This document shows positions 1-10,716 of a stretch of 64,000 nucleotides of DNA, piece by piece. Source of the stretch: Stachybotrys elegans (taxonomy: Eukaryota; Ascomycota; Sordariomycetes; Hypocreales; Stachybotryaceae); assembly GCA_020746835.1 (NCBI GenBank), contig JAGPNK010000039.1, positions 62,001-126,000 of the forward strand, in the 5' to 3' direction. Both the position numbers and the translations under genes were made by a program. Under the pieces are notes generated by a model, which had not been told where the DNA came from, searched no databases, and saw only the letters and a list, made by a program, of their open reading frames with translations. Position 1 is the first letter of the stretch; each line of letters starts with the position of its first letter.

Positions 1-648
1 TCCAGGCTAACTTTAGCGCGATCACTCATGTCCCTTTTAGAAACCTCGTCTCGGAAAGCCCTCATCATGACTGGAGACTGTTTAAAAGCACAAAAGTGTA
101 AATGGAAGGACCAGCAAGCTAAAAGGCAACATGCGGTCAGCTCGCATCTGGCCCACTCACATCCCAGTATTTATAGTCGCCTACTATGTACATGGCGTCG
201 GTGATTGGGGTTAATGCGGAAGTATATGGGCGGTTAAGGCGGCGCAAATCTTTATCACGGGGCTATCACCCAGCATCAGACTTGGCCAAACTCCACCAAT
301 GCACAACATATGGATACTGTGGTGAGGGTTGAGAATGCAATTAATCCGCGGGGTCTGTGGGCAGTGATATCGTGCCCATGGCGTCTGGAGTTCAGGCTCC
401 TTTGGTGGGACGGCTGGCCGATGTAAATCACGAGACGGGTATAGTTGCGTTCTAACCGAGCTGCTGAATCAAGTTGCACACCCCTCCCTTGCTCAGCTTG
501 CTTTCCCACATCAGGCTCCAATCGTCCCAAGTGGGGATAAATAAAAACACGATCAAGCCATATAAGCAAGCACTGAATATTAATATATCGAGGTGAAGTC
601 TGCAATTGATCAATGTAACTCTGCATCCTTACTTCATCCCCTGCGACC
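1..648. other. No supported gene at window start
   Basis: A 124-codon open frame lies on the minus strand (276-650). It ends two bases from the plus-strand ORF that begins at 649. I see no domain, splice structure or compositional support, so it is not called as a gene. The rest of the interval shows nothing I can identify. Confidence 0.4.
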
Positions 649-1299
649 ATGAGTTGTTACGCTTTATACGTTGTTCGAATTTCTCTTCTTTCTGAATCCT
701 CTCTTCCAACCCTATTGGATGAAATATCTAGCTCAACACAGAGTCTTGAACTCCTACTCTCGGCTCACGAAAGTTGTATGAAAGACTTTAAACGAGTCAA
801 CATAATGGATTTGCCAAGGAATTCGGATCTCAGTCATATCTTGCTTCACCTTCCAAAATTCCGACATCTTCCGCGGGAGCTTGAAAATGCCTCCAACATC
901 AATAAGGGAATATGGTGGTGCATTAAGCTTTGCAAGCATCTAAAATGCATCCCACCTGCTTCACGGCAAGCGACTCTCTCTGGGATGCTTACCTTCCTCT
1001 GCTCAAAAACCCTACCCCCTATACCTCCAACCAGCTCGAACATCCAGCAGCTACCTCTGCCGTCCTTACAAAGTCTCAGCCTACCTCCATATCAACCCTC
1101 AACATCTAACCTTCGTCTGCGAGGGGATTCTCCGACGCTGAGAATTTCCAGAAATCGAACCTTAGAAGGGAAAGAGTCTCAAGTGACAAAGAGACTTAAA
1201 ATTGCAGATTTTAATCGGTCTTTCTACGGCACGTGCGAGGATGGTTCGCCCGCATTTTGCAAGAGACCTATAGAGATACGGACGATTGTCGGCCTTTAA
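649..1299 (+). CDS. Hypothetical protein, 216 aa
   Basis: This is a single open frame of 216 codons starting at ATG 649. I do not recognise it. The N-terminal half is rich in Leu, Ser and His. Residues about 120-165 are Pro/Ser-rich and probably disordered, and the C-terminal part is basic. No signal peptide, membrane segment or known motif is visible. It is not flanked by convincing splice sites. Its length is near what chance can give in this base composition, so it may not be a gene. Confidence 0.35.
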   Translation: MSCYALYVVRISLLSESSLPTLLDEISSSTQSLELLLSAHESCMKDFKRVNIMDLPRNSDLSHILLHLPKFRHLPRELENASNINKGIWWCIKLCKHLKCIPPASRQATLSGMLTFLCSKTLPPIPPTSSNIQQLPLPSLQSLSLPPYQPSTSNLRLRGDSPTLRISRNRTLEGKESQVTKRLKIADFNRSFYGTCEDGSPAFCKRPIEIRTIVGL

Positions 1300-3002
1300 G
1301 CTGGTCTCAAATAAGCCCATGCACAAATACAATCTTTCTGCTAATAGCTGGGGGTAACCGGTTGATTCTGAGCAAGCTCAGACAAGAAATTTGTCCCCCC
1401 AAAAGGTTGGGGGTCGGGAGCCAGAGATCCTCCTTTAGAGAGTAAGGCTGTTGCATAGATATCATGGCTTATATTGTCCTTTGCCCAGCCAGAGAGGCTA
1501 ATACAACGAGTGCAACTCGCCCTGGCCTCCAATGCACTCGCATAGCTTCCAATATAGCCCCTGCCGCCTTACTTAGAGGAATGTGCCACTAATAGTTCTG
1601 GTGCTTTTATTTCAGGCCCCTTCCGGCTGGTAGCCTACATTACCTCTTTACCCTACTATCTTTCATCTTCTCGCTTCTATGGGCACGGGATCTGTTTGAT
1701 TGCTTAGCGATAGCCACATGAAATTCCACACCGCCTTAATCGCGCATTTACTTCTGGGTCAGCCTCCCTTGCACGTATTAAGGGTATTAAGTGCTGGAGG
1801 GGGCTGAATAGGCTAACTACGAGCCTATTATGACTGGCTACCGTTGTTTTGTTGTTTCGAGCAGCCTGTAGTGTACGCCAAGGCCAATTACAAGGAGAGC
1901 TCGTGAATAAATCATGGGGCAAGGCCGTTAAGAGGGCTATTCATGGTCCTAGAGTATAGCTAGAAGCCCGCTTGGAAACAATAACTGGTAGATCGCGTCG
2001 TTTTACTATTGAAACTAGCCAAGCTTCTATCATGGCTGGCAGGATTGTACCATTGGGAAGTGCCGCGGCCTCGCCAGCGTAAGGGGGCTCGGAGGAAAGC
2101 AGACAGCATCACTATGGAGGTTGGAAGGATCTAGCAGGCCCCTCCTACGATTAATGGCTTAAGACGCATATATCCTAAAGCTAAGGCTAGCGAATGCGGA
2201 TGGACTCCGGCAACCACATGGATCCTTCGCTTTGCATACTCTTTTCAATTGCTTTCTCAGGATAAGGACGTCAGCTCTTGAAGGGGAACTGAGTAGAGGA
2301 GCTTTTGAGGCTATGTATGAATGCTCATCACATGTAGGATAGAGAGAGCGGTACCATTACTTCCACCATTCAAGGGTTATGTTGGCTTAGACTTCTATTG
2401 GGGGCATCATACGCAAAGTGGAACATGCATTCCGTCATGGGACAATGGCCACATCATCATTGAAGGCTATTCTTGGTCATTCACGAGTACAATTCTCCCT
2501 ATCAACAAGGATCACTACATGGTGATGAGGAAACGCTGTAGCCCCTAAATTGGACTGACGCCAGCACTGGGAGGAGCTAGATGGCTTCGGTGGAGGACGC
2601 GGGTACCACTCCGAATATATCGCGTACCCTTGGTGTATAGGTAATCCAATACTGGGGCAGCTGACGTGTCTCAATATCTTTCGGCCTATCGTGTGGCACA
2701 GCGACCTGGCCAGCTCCTCAGTTAAGCCCCTGGCCCAGTTTGGCTAGATGAACAAGTCGACCCCATGTGCATGATTGCAACACATGTCCACATTCAGACC
2801 ACCATGTCCACTCTTGCTAATCTCTAAAGACTGCTTGATCTTCAAGGCTATGCTGGAGAGGTTCCAAATTAGCAGGATCTTCTTCGCAGCGCCACTTTAC
2901 TTGACGTATTTAAACCGAGTGCTTGCTCCGAGATAGAGCGACGTCGAATCTCATCTATCTTGTCCTTAGGTTTATCTCTTTTGAAATATATCAGCCCTTA
3001 AC
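1300..3002. other. Intergenic, no gene recognised
   Basis: Both strands hold only short open frames (75 codons or fewer) without motifs. CTAG-containing and TA-rich words are frequent, as in old repeat-derived DNA, but I could not match this stretch to any element or to another part of the window. Confidence 0.5.
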
Positions 3003-3883
3003 ATGCCTCACCCCAGTTTCATCGATACACTCTCAGGTTTGGTCCAAGAACAAGACCTAAGCAATGCCAGTAACACAATTTCTAGTTTCACCAGCCCTGA
3101 ATGTCGGATTCAAATTTCGAACCCTGCTGAATGCCAAAGCCACCAGTTCTGGTTTGGTGCGCATAGTCAGCTGGGTTATGGTGAACAGAATTTGTCAGAC
3201 GCTTGTACAATTTGTTCAGCACCGCTTGGTTCTTGTTACAGCACTATGGCTCTGCATGACCCCAAACTTTTAAAGATTAGTATCGGAGTTCATACCGCCG
3301 CTGCAGCAATAGAGGATGTTGCTCAGCATTATACACCACAATACACCCATCTTTTGGAAAGTGAAATCCATTCGACAGGTGATTTGGCGAATTTTGGGAG
3401 CCTGGAATCCACACTGGAATCACCCCAATATCCTTTTAAAGTGAGTCGACGACAATTCAAATTGAGAATTTCCGGTGCTGACTGTCACAGGCACCCGATC
3501 CAACAGATGCCATCCATCCTTTAATGCTTCATGTGGCGCCTGATGGTACCTTGCTTCGAGTACCAACTCCCAGTCTCGCATGTGAGACTAACGCCTCCAT
3601 GTTGCATCGCATCTGTGACCGTTGCCATAAAAGAAGGGTAATAACCTCTTATAGTTCTATATTCACATATAGGCCCACTTCAGCTAACCCCCTACTATAG
3701 AAAGGATGCAAGGGCAACAGAAACAACTGCGAAACATGCTCCGAGGCCGGAGAAAAATGTACGAACAATCGCCCAGGCTCGAAGTTCAGGTATATAGGCA
3801 AGAGACCCAGGAAGGCTATATACAGAAAAAAAAAGTCAGTAAAGGAGGTTGCGAGATTAAATAATAACCAGAATCAAAATTAA
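3003..3883 (+). CDS. Small protein with C-terminal Zn2Cys6 DNA-binding domain
   Basis: A three-exon model gives 255 aa: 3003-3440, 3491-3637 and 3701-3883, all joined in phase 0. Intron 1 has GTGAGT, CTGAC and CACAG. Intron 2 has GTAATA, CTAAC and ATAG. The second splice joins the two halves of a fungal binuclear zinc cluster: Cys188, 191, 198, 205, 208 and 215, with spacing C-x2-C-x6-C-x6-C-x2-C-x6-C, the GAL4-type pattern. A basic tail (about residues 222-245) follows and would suit DNA contact or nuclear import. The domain lies at the extreme C-terminus, and the first 146 residues are Ser/Thr/Gln-rich. There is no fungal regulatory middle domain, so the protein is short for the class. Likely nuclear; the target is unknown. 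The finger is strong evidence, the exact start less so. Confidence 0.78.
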
Positions 3884-4851
3884 GCTCTGCAAAGTGCATT
3901 TTGCACTGGCTTTTTATAGTAATCAATTTCAGACAATAAAACATATATTACCTCTTCCCACCTCTATCGCCACTAAGCACAATTTTTTAACATGTAATAG
4001 AAAGGTGTAATATAAAGGATCCAAAGTTCTACTCTTACAAGGCACAGTTATAAGTTCAACTCCATAGTTTATATTCTTGTTGAAACACTGAAGTAATTAC
4101 ATATTGGGTGGCTGCAGGCTTTTGGACGCTGTATTGAGCCTGAGCGAACCGACACTTGGCGCCAGTCTCCGGAGTCCCCAAATCATCTTGTGTCTCATCT
4201 TGCAGAAGTTAAATAAGAAACACCCAGATCATATAGTTATAACCCCATCGCTTAGCAAACTTCATTGACTGAAAACGGTCTAGATAGTTACTCCTATAAA
4301 TCTCATGATATCTTCGACTATTATAAAGAAACCCATCTTAATAGCCCTCCAGCCAGTCTAGAGATTAAAAATTAGAATCATATTGATTTAGCCGTTGGGC
4401 ATAGCCAAGCCTCTTGTCTTTAATGGTGGAGCTTAAACAATGTTCCGATGCCAAGAATTATGCAGTTAAATTGTTTAGTGTATAGCACCGTTGAATTCTA
4501 CCTATTTTTGGTAATCATTATAAATCAGGTTGACCTGCAGCGTATCACATTAGGCGACCTGCTTGCAAAACCTATGGTCGGTACAAAAATTCATAAATTC
4601 TATTCTAGCTTATTTTAAGCAATACATCATAGGGGAACGACGCACCCAAGAGACCCAAGTCCTCTAAGCCGCCTCCATCGCCATCATCACCCCCTTCCTA
4701 CCAAACCCCAGTAAATGGGAGAAGCTTGCAGGTGCGGACTTGAGCAGGTTGGCTGGAAATCTACCACCCATTGAACCACCATTCGGTAGCTCATATCCAT
4801 AGCAAACGCCTTACCGCATCAAGCGCTACTACTGACAGAATGTGTGCTCTT
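3884..4851. other. AT-rich intergenic stretch
   Basis: Roughly 3,890-4,620 is clearly more A/T-rich than its neighbours and has no ORF of note. It separates the zinc-cluster gene from the 3' end of the decayed nma111 copy. Such AT-rich islands in ascomycetes are often repeat relics, but I see no identifiable element. Confidence 0.45.
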
Positions 4852-7808
4852 CTACCCCATGTTGACATCCTCAGCCATGGAAGGAACTCCATCAATAGCT
4901 CTGCCCTCAGAGGCCATATTTCCCTCGTGCAAGATTCGCCGCCAGCCACATGGCTCGTTGGTATCCTTGAACCACACTGTGGTCGGGAAATAATGATCGT
5001 TCTTCTTCATAGTGATTACCCATGGCACTAAGTCAAACGTAACTGCCTTGAGGCAGAAGTCTATGAATCAATTAGCAATAGCATAGTTTCCACAGCAAGT
5101 GTATACTTGCAGGTATTATCTGGAATCTTTTGAGTTTCCTTGATGAAAGACTTAAGATCCGGGTTGGCTGGTCATTGACGTGGGTGATAAAGTTGGTCGG
5201 TTCAACATTATACTGGTAAGCCGGTGAGCCCTGAGTACAGCTTGATATATAAACCTCGCTGGGCAGCTTGCTAATTTGCTGACAAACTGCCTGATGAGGT
5301 CGGTGGAATAAAGCACCGCAGAATGAGACAATGTAGTCTGTCTCAATATTATCCGTAGACACTGTCTGGATCTCAAGCTCCATTTCCTTGCGATTCCGGA
5401 CAATGCGGGCTTTGAGAATATCATTGTAGTACATAATATCAAAGTCAGAGATATTAGTGCAAATCTTTCCGTTAAGGGTTAGAATAATGTCGCCCTCCAG
5501 AAGAGACACCGGCTGATTTATACGCTCAGCAGCGCATTTGCGGACCATGAAAAGCTGGTGGCGGGATCTGCTCGTGTTGGTGACCTGATCGATCCAGCCA
5601 TTGTCAACACCCATAATGAATGCCTTGGACATGGGAATAGAACTGAACTCAGTCAAGATAATCCGCAGTTTAGGAGCGTCCCCTTTTTGGATGGCCTTGA
5701 TAACAGGAAGCAGTGACGCCGTACCCAGACCGAAAGCCAGCTCCCTGTTCCTCTCGCTGTGACACGACCCAGATAGGCAGGTCAACCACAGTGCCTGGAC
5801 AGCACCATCAGGAGCGACAAGTACACCGCTGTTGCAGACCTCTGCCAGGGGGCTATCAATAACAATGGCATCAAAATTGACCGCCCTATACCGAGGAGCC
5901 TCCAGGTTAGCGGGCATTGCGCCAGCCATAACCTGTATCACGCTAGTCGAACCGTGATAGACGTTGTTTCCGTTATAGCCAAAGAAATATGTTTTGGCTC
6001 CTTGCTTTAGATACTCATCGCTAAGACTAGCACTCTTAACGGGTGCATCAACGAGCGATGAGTCGTACTGAATAACCGCATAATTCTGTAGTGGGTGCAG
6101 AAACACCACCTTGCCTTCCACAAAGATATTATCGGCAATAGTCACAGTGATATCGCATAGGTCGTAAGGTACGATAGCTCTTGAGATAAGCACCAGGCCT
6201 TTCTCTGCGTCAATCACCAAGCCCATGCCCGATTGGCGGTCCTTGGGAAAGCCATCAAGCTTGATGGGTATAACGCAACTAACGTGGACAGAGCTCTGAA
6301 CCAGCTCTGCGATCTTGGAGTTAGGCATATTATCCAGCTTAATGAAGGAGGCGCTCCGTCGCTGAGGTATAGAAGGTGGTAAAGGACTACCCAGGTCAGA
6401 GAAATCCCACAGGCCAGACTTGTCGTTTCGGATGGCCACAGTCATCTTGACAGACCAGTGGCGGTCTATATTGATGATGCCTGTGTAGCGAGTATGGAGA
6501 TTGGAGAGATGCTTATAAGTAATAGCAACTCTTGCTCTGTCTGGGATGCCCTTCATCACTTTAATAAAAGTGTTGAGATCAGGTACATCTTTGTAGTCAA
6601 CCGTTTGGATTATGCACCCATGGTTACTGCCATCAAATTGAAATGAGCCTGCTGATTCGCAGACATAGACGCCCTGCACAGGAATGGCATATATACGAGC
6701 TTGCTGGTAGGAAAGATCGTGAAAGCTTGCGCCAGCAACTGTGACAAAACGGTCAGGCGTGATCTTGTGCAGATCGCCCACCTTGATGTCAACCTTAACG
6801 TCCTTGCCGCCACGCTGCAGCAGTATGTTGACTGTCTGGTCCACACTGCTGTCCATGATATCATCCAGGCGAATGAACTGTGTAATGAGCTGGTCATTCA
6901 CCTTGATGAGCACATCGCCCGCCTTGATCTTCCCGTCTGATAGGCCATGGGAAGCACCGTCTCAGCCACAAGCATGTTGGTTTCATATGGGAAGGCCTGG
7001 CGCATAGCAGCCTCCCACTTAGGGCTCAGGCCAAGACGCCTGCACTCATCAAATGGCTGGAAGACGAATTGGCATTGGATGTCTCCTCGTGTGACTGGCT
7101 TGCCCTGCTGGATGCACTGGAGAGCACGCAGGGGCCGGTCCAGGGGTAGGAAAAAGTCAGTGGATGCTTTATCAGTGCGACCACCGGCCTGGAGTGCGAC
7201 GGCCGAGCCATCCTTGGCGATAACGGGACTACCAGAACTGCCTCCAGTCGCGGCAGCACTTGCCTGATAGTAGCACGTATTGAAGTCGTTGTAGGCGGCA
7301 GGAGAATTCCCAAAAGTCGTGTACAGGGTCACGATAGAGAGGGTAGCATTGCACTTCCTCATGGTTTTCGAAGACGCAGTATCCCCAAAAGGGTCCTGCG
7401 CCTACAACGTGTCGATTGGTCAGAATGTAGCTACACGATATTAGCAAGAGGTATGAGACTTTGTTAAACGGTCTAGGCTTACCCGCGCTTAGCGTCAACC
7501 ACAAAACCGGTGGCCTCGCCCGTCATAGCAGTTTCCGCGTCAAAGGACCGAGGATGGCTGAATCGGATGGCCACAACACTGCTGGCCACCCTTTTAATGG
7601 TATCCTCCCACTTGTCAGGCCCCCCTGGCATGCCAGGACAGAGCATAGGATCAGCGGCGAGGTTGGAGGTCTTGTCTTGCCGGTCGGGTAAGTCGACATC
7701 CGGGCTGTCCTCTTTAGAGGGGCGTTCACTGGCTTGCCTCTTTGCCAGTTGGGGCTCACTTAGAGAGGCCTTTCTCTTAGGTCTAGTCTGACCTTGCTTT
7801 CCGTTCAT
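4852..7808 (-). pseudogene. nma111: nma111-like HtrA serine protease, disrupted copy
   Basis: This reads from 7808 down to a stop near 4852 as a fungal Nma111 protein, a nuclear HtrA/DegP-type serine protease with PDZ domains linked to apoptosis-like death. The start has the basic, Pro/Lys-rich nuclear-type N-terminus. A normal intron lies near 7430-7480 (GTAAGC..GTGTAG). All three catalytic positions can be found: His in TNRHVV (about 7,400), Asp in PVHDF (about 7,335) and Ser in GGSSGSP (about 7,230). The frame is broken at least three times. Near 7,320 the text jumps from the Asp motif almost directly to the region before the active Ser, which I estimate loses about 60 residues out of frame. 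Near 6,925 the frame shifts before the first PDZ-like part. Near 5,165 it shifts again, and C-terminal homology continues in another frame to about 4,852. The 613-codon middle part (5072-6913) is still open. I expect an intact copy elsewhere in the genome. Assembly error at three sites is the less likely alternative. Confidence 0.87.
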
Positions 7809-10716
7809 CTTTTCGTTATATTGCGTGGGCGACCAAGGATTGGAGTAAGGAAGGAAGATTGTGGTATTGTGATTAAAGAGTATATTTCATGTTGCAGAGG
7901 TGGTACTGGGGTTTATATAGAGAGCTATATCAATGGATACCTTAGGACTTGGGGGGAGGGGGTAGGGGACTTAACCCTGCAGGACGAAATGGTGTCATGG
8001 CCACGTCAGCATGAAGATTGGATCAAGTGAGGGTACAGGGCTAAGCACAATAATAAGAGCTAAACTGATAGTCTTACATTAAGAGGGAGAGCCACTTAAC
8101 CCTCTTGACTCCCCCTGGGTCGTATGGAGACTGGGTTTATACACTACAGGTAGAAAAGGCAGACTTCGGGAAGGCCGATGCAGAGGAATGTGGAGAGCGT
8201 CAATGCATGATGATAAATGAAAGGCGTAATAGATGGACTAGCCGTGTTGCAGGCAGTAACTCGGACTGGGACCCCTAGTTGGTTATGCGGCTTAGCATCA
8301 GCAGTATGTACAACATCTTAAGACTCGGATCCCAATGCCAGGTTCTGATAACTACCCTTCACGTTTGTATTTCGTCTCTATACGGCTGCGCGCCACTCGG
8401 TATCATATGAGTTATCTGACCTTGTTTCCGGTCAGGAGGCTTCCTGGCAATACATCTTGTTATCCCCGCTGCATCAGCCATTGCTTCATATTTCCAGCCG
8501 ATATCTAATTATAACGTAGATTCTCGAGAGAGAGACTTCCATAATGGATGCAATCCGTATCGAAAATTACTCAGTGGCTTATCCGGTGACGCGGCCGCGA
8601 TGAAACAAAGAGGCTGAGAGGGCCACTCCTTCTCCAGCTTGCGTTTGTCCATGAGGGGCCAGAGCCGGTAACTGCTTGGCATCCAATAATTCACTGATGG
8701 GGAATATCCCTTTGCGTAGGAACTTTTAAATTTCAGGGATCGAGCTATTCTTAGTTGGTCAGCTGGTCGTTCCTGGCGACAGGGTTACCCCTTTTACTCT
8801 CCACTTGGTATAGTTCTTGACTCATCTATGCCTTGGAAGAATTTGGGGCTATGAATGATCAACTTGCCTAAACACGTCTTTCAGCCTTATCCTTGGCTTC
8901 AGCGGAAGTTGCCGGTCACGAATGGGGTGATCTAGATTCAATATGGCTGTTGTGCCGGGTTGAGGTCACCGTGTAGCCTGACCATAACCTAGCTGACGTG
9001 GCAATTCAATGGGGGCTCAATTATCAGGGGAGACTGACTACAGAATCAAATTTCCCGTGGTTTCCTCGATAGTTGGATCAGATGTCTATGCACCAAATAA
9101 ACAAACGGCGTTCAGACCAGTGGCACCTCGGTCTTACCATCCCCCACCACAGCATCAACCAGTCAAAAAGTCGAGTCACCGAGACCCAGCTGGTGGCTCC
9201 TCCTCGCCCTCGACCGAAACAGCATGCAGGTCGCTGTCGAGGCTGCCAGTAGTCCCCATATATCTCAGGGTAGCTTTGACATCGGCGCTAGTCCGCCTCG
9301 AGGCGCTGTGACGACGGCGGAGTCAAGAGTCCTTCGTATCTTTCTCTGTCAGTCTGAACAAGGACGAATTATCGGCCTACTTACATCTCTGCCGACCATT
9401 GTGGGCTTGGTAGCCAGCCTTCTGCTCAAGAATATCAAGAACTGCATCCAGTACCGCTTCCTGGAATTCGTCCATTGCGTGCTCTTTGATGTCAGAATTC
9501 AGAGACTGTAGGAATGTTGTTGATTGACGAGTGAAGAGGTCTGAGGTCTGCTACGAAGGTGGGCAAGGGCCCCTGTTTATACTTCTGTGCGGCCCCACAT
9601 TCTGACTCGCGTCCATTACGTCCGTTTTCGAAGCTCGGCATTGCTAGGGCCCTTGCTGTGTAATGCTGGTTGCAACCTGACTGGGCATGCCATTCTGGTT
9701 GGGTGGCAATAGCCTCAAAACAGCTTTGCCCGAATAGAAGGTCCGAGAAGCTTTGAGGATACCCTCATATACCAACTTGTTGCTCTTTGTACGCAACCTA
9801 GCACCTGTCATCTGGCGCAACGGATAAGGTCTCGCCCGCCTTCGAAGTTGCGTGGGATACATGAGGGATTGGGCCCCTTCATGTATTACAGGTGACACTC
9901 GGTCACAGGTTTTATGGGCTAGATCGTGGGCCTTCACAAAGCGCGACAGAAACTTGAATTTATGGGCTATCTGGGGGTATAGAAGCAGAGGCAAAAGCGA
10001 ACGAAGCCAACCTTCTGACTCGTAAGACTCAAGAAAAGGCAGGCTTAGGCTGTTGGCCCTATTGAGCAGGCTATAACAGTTGGTTTCTTTGTACTTGAGC
10101 GACCGCCGGGATGGTGCTGGGGGCTTCAATATCTTTTTGCCTTTAAGATGCAGTTGCAAAAGTCGTAATATATGAATCTTGAAAATCTAAGGCTAATAGA
10201 GCTACTTATGGAGTTGTGAATTCTTTAAAACGCGCTAGTAAGCCTAACGAAGGCGCTAACCGTAAAGAAGAGGTCAAGGGTTCGAACAGAGGGTGTCTAT
10301 CTCTCACCCTAGGAGCCAAAACTGGAGACACGCACTGACCAATACCTTATTTGGACAGCATAAGACCAGCAGGTAAATCCTTAACACTATAGCCTTTTGG
10401 CCATTCTCTTCTTTTCTTGACGAGGGGCGATAGTCTTCTCGATTTGCTCTTCAGGCTGATCATTCTTTGGAGAGTAAGTTAGATAGACAGTATCTGGATC
10501 ATTCCAACTTTCTTTGCAGAGAGGATCGAGCACTTTGCCCTGGCCATCATTAAGCACATATTTCTGTCTTATATACTTTAGGCATATCCGTCGTAATTGT
10601 GATGAATCCGAAGGATCTGGTAGGAATTTATGTCTCAGTTGCCATTCCTCCCCTACTTTTTCTTTGAACTCTATTCCAGCTTCATTCGGCTGTCCTGTGT
10701 TTTGCGCTTGACCCTG
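7809..10716. other. Long interval without a convincing gene
   Basis: Open frames here are short. The longest is 171 codons on the minus strand (9644-10159), basic and Leu/Arg-rich with no motif. A minus-strand frame near 9,380-9,500 starts MDEFQEAVLD and is followed by a good donor (GTAAGT), but I could not complete a gene from it. A GGTTCGAAC word near 10,276 resembles a tRNA T-loop or polymerase III B box, but it does not sit in a foldable tRNA. Confidence 0.4.

Noticed and set aside
6701..7791. Several plus-strand frames of 80-106 codons
   Set aside because: They lie antisense to the nma111-like sequence, whose homology accounts for the openness.
10276..10310. GGTTCGAAC word resembling a tRNA T-loop or polymerase III B box
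   Set aside because: The flanking bases do not pair into a T stem, and no acceptor or anticodon arms could be folded around it on either strand.
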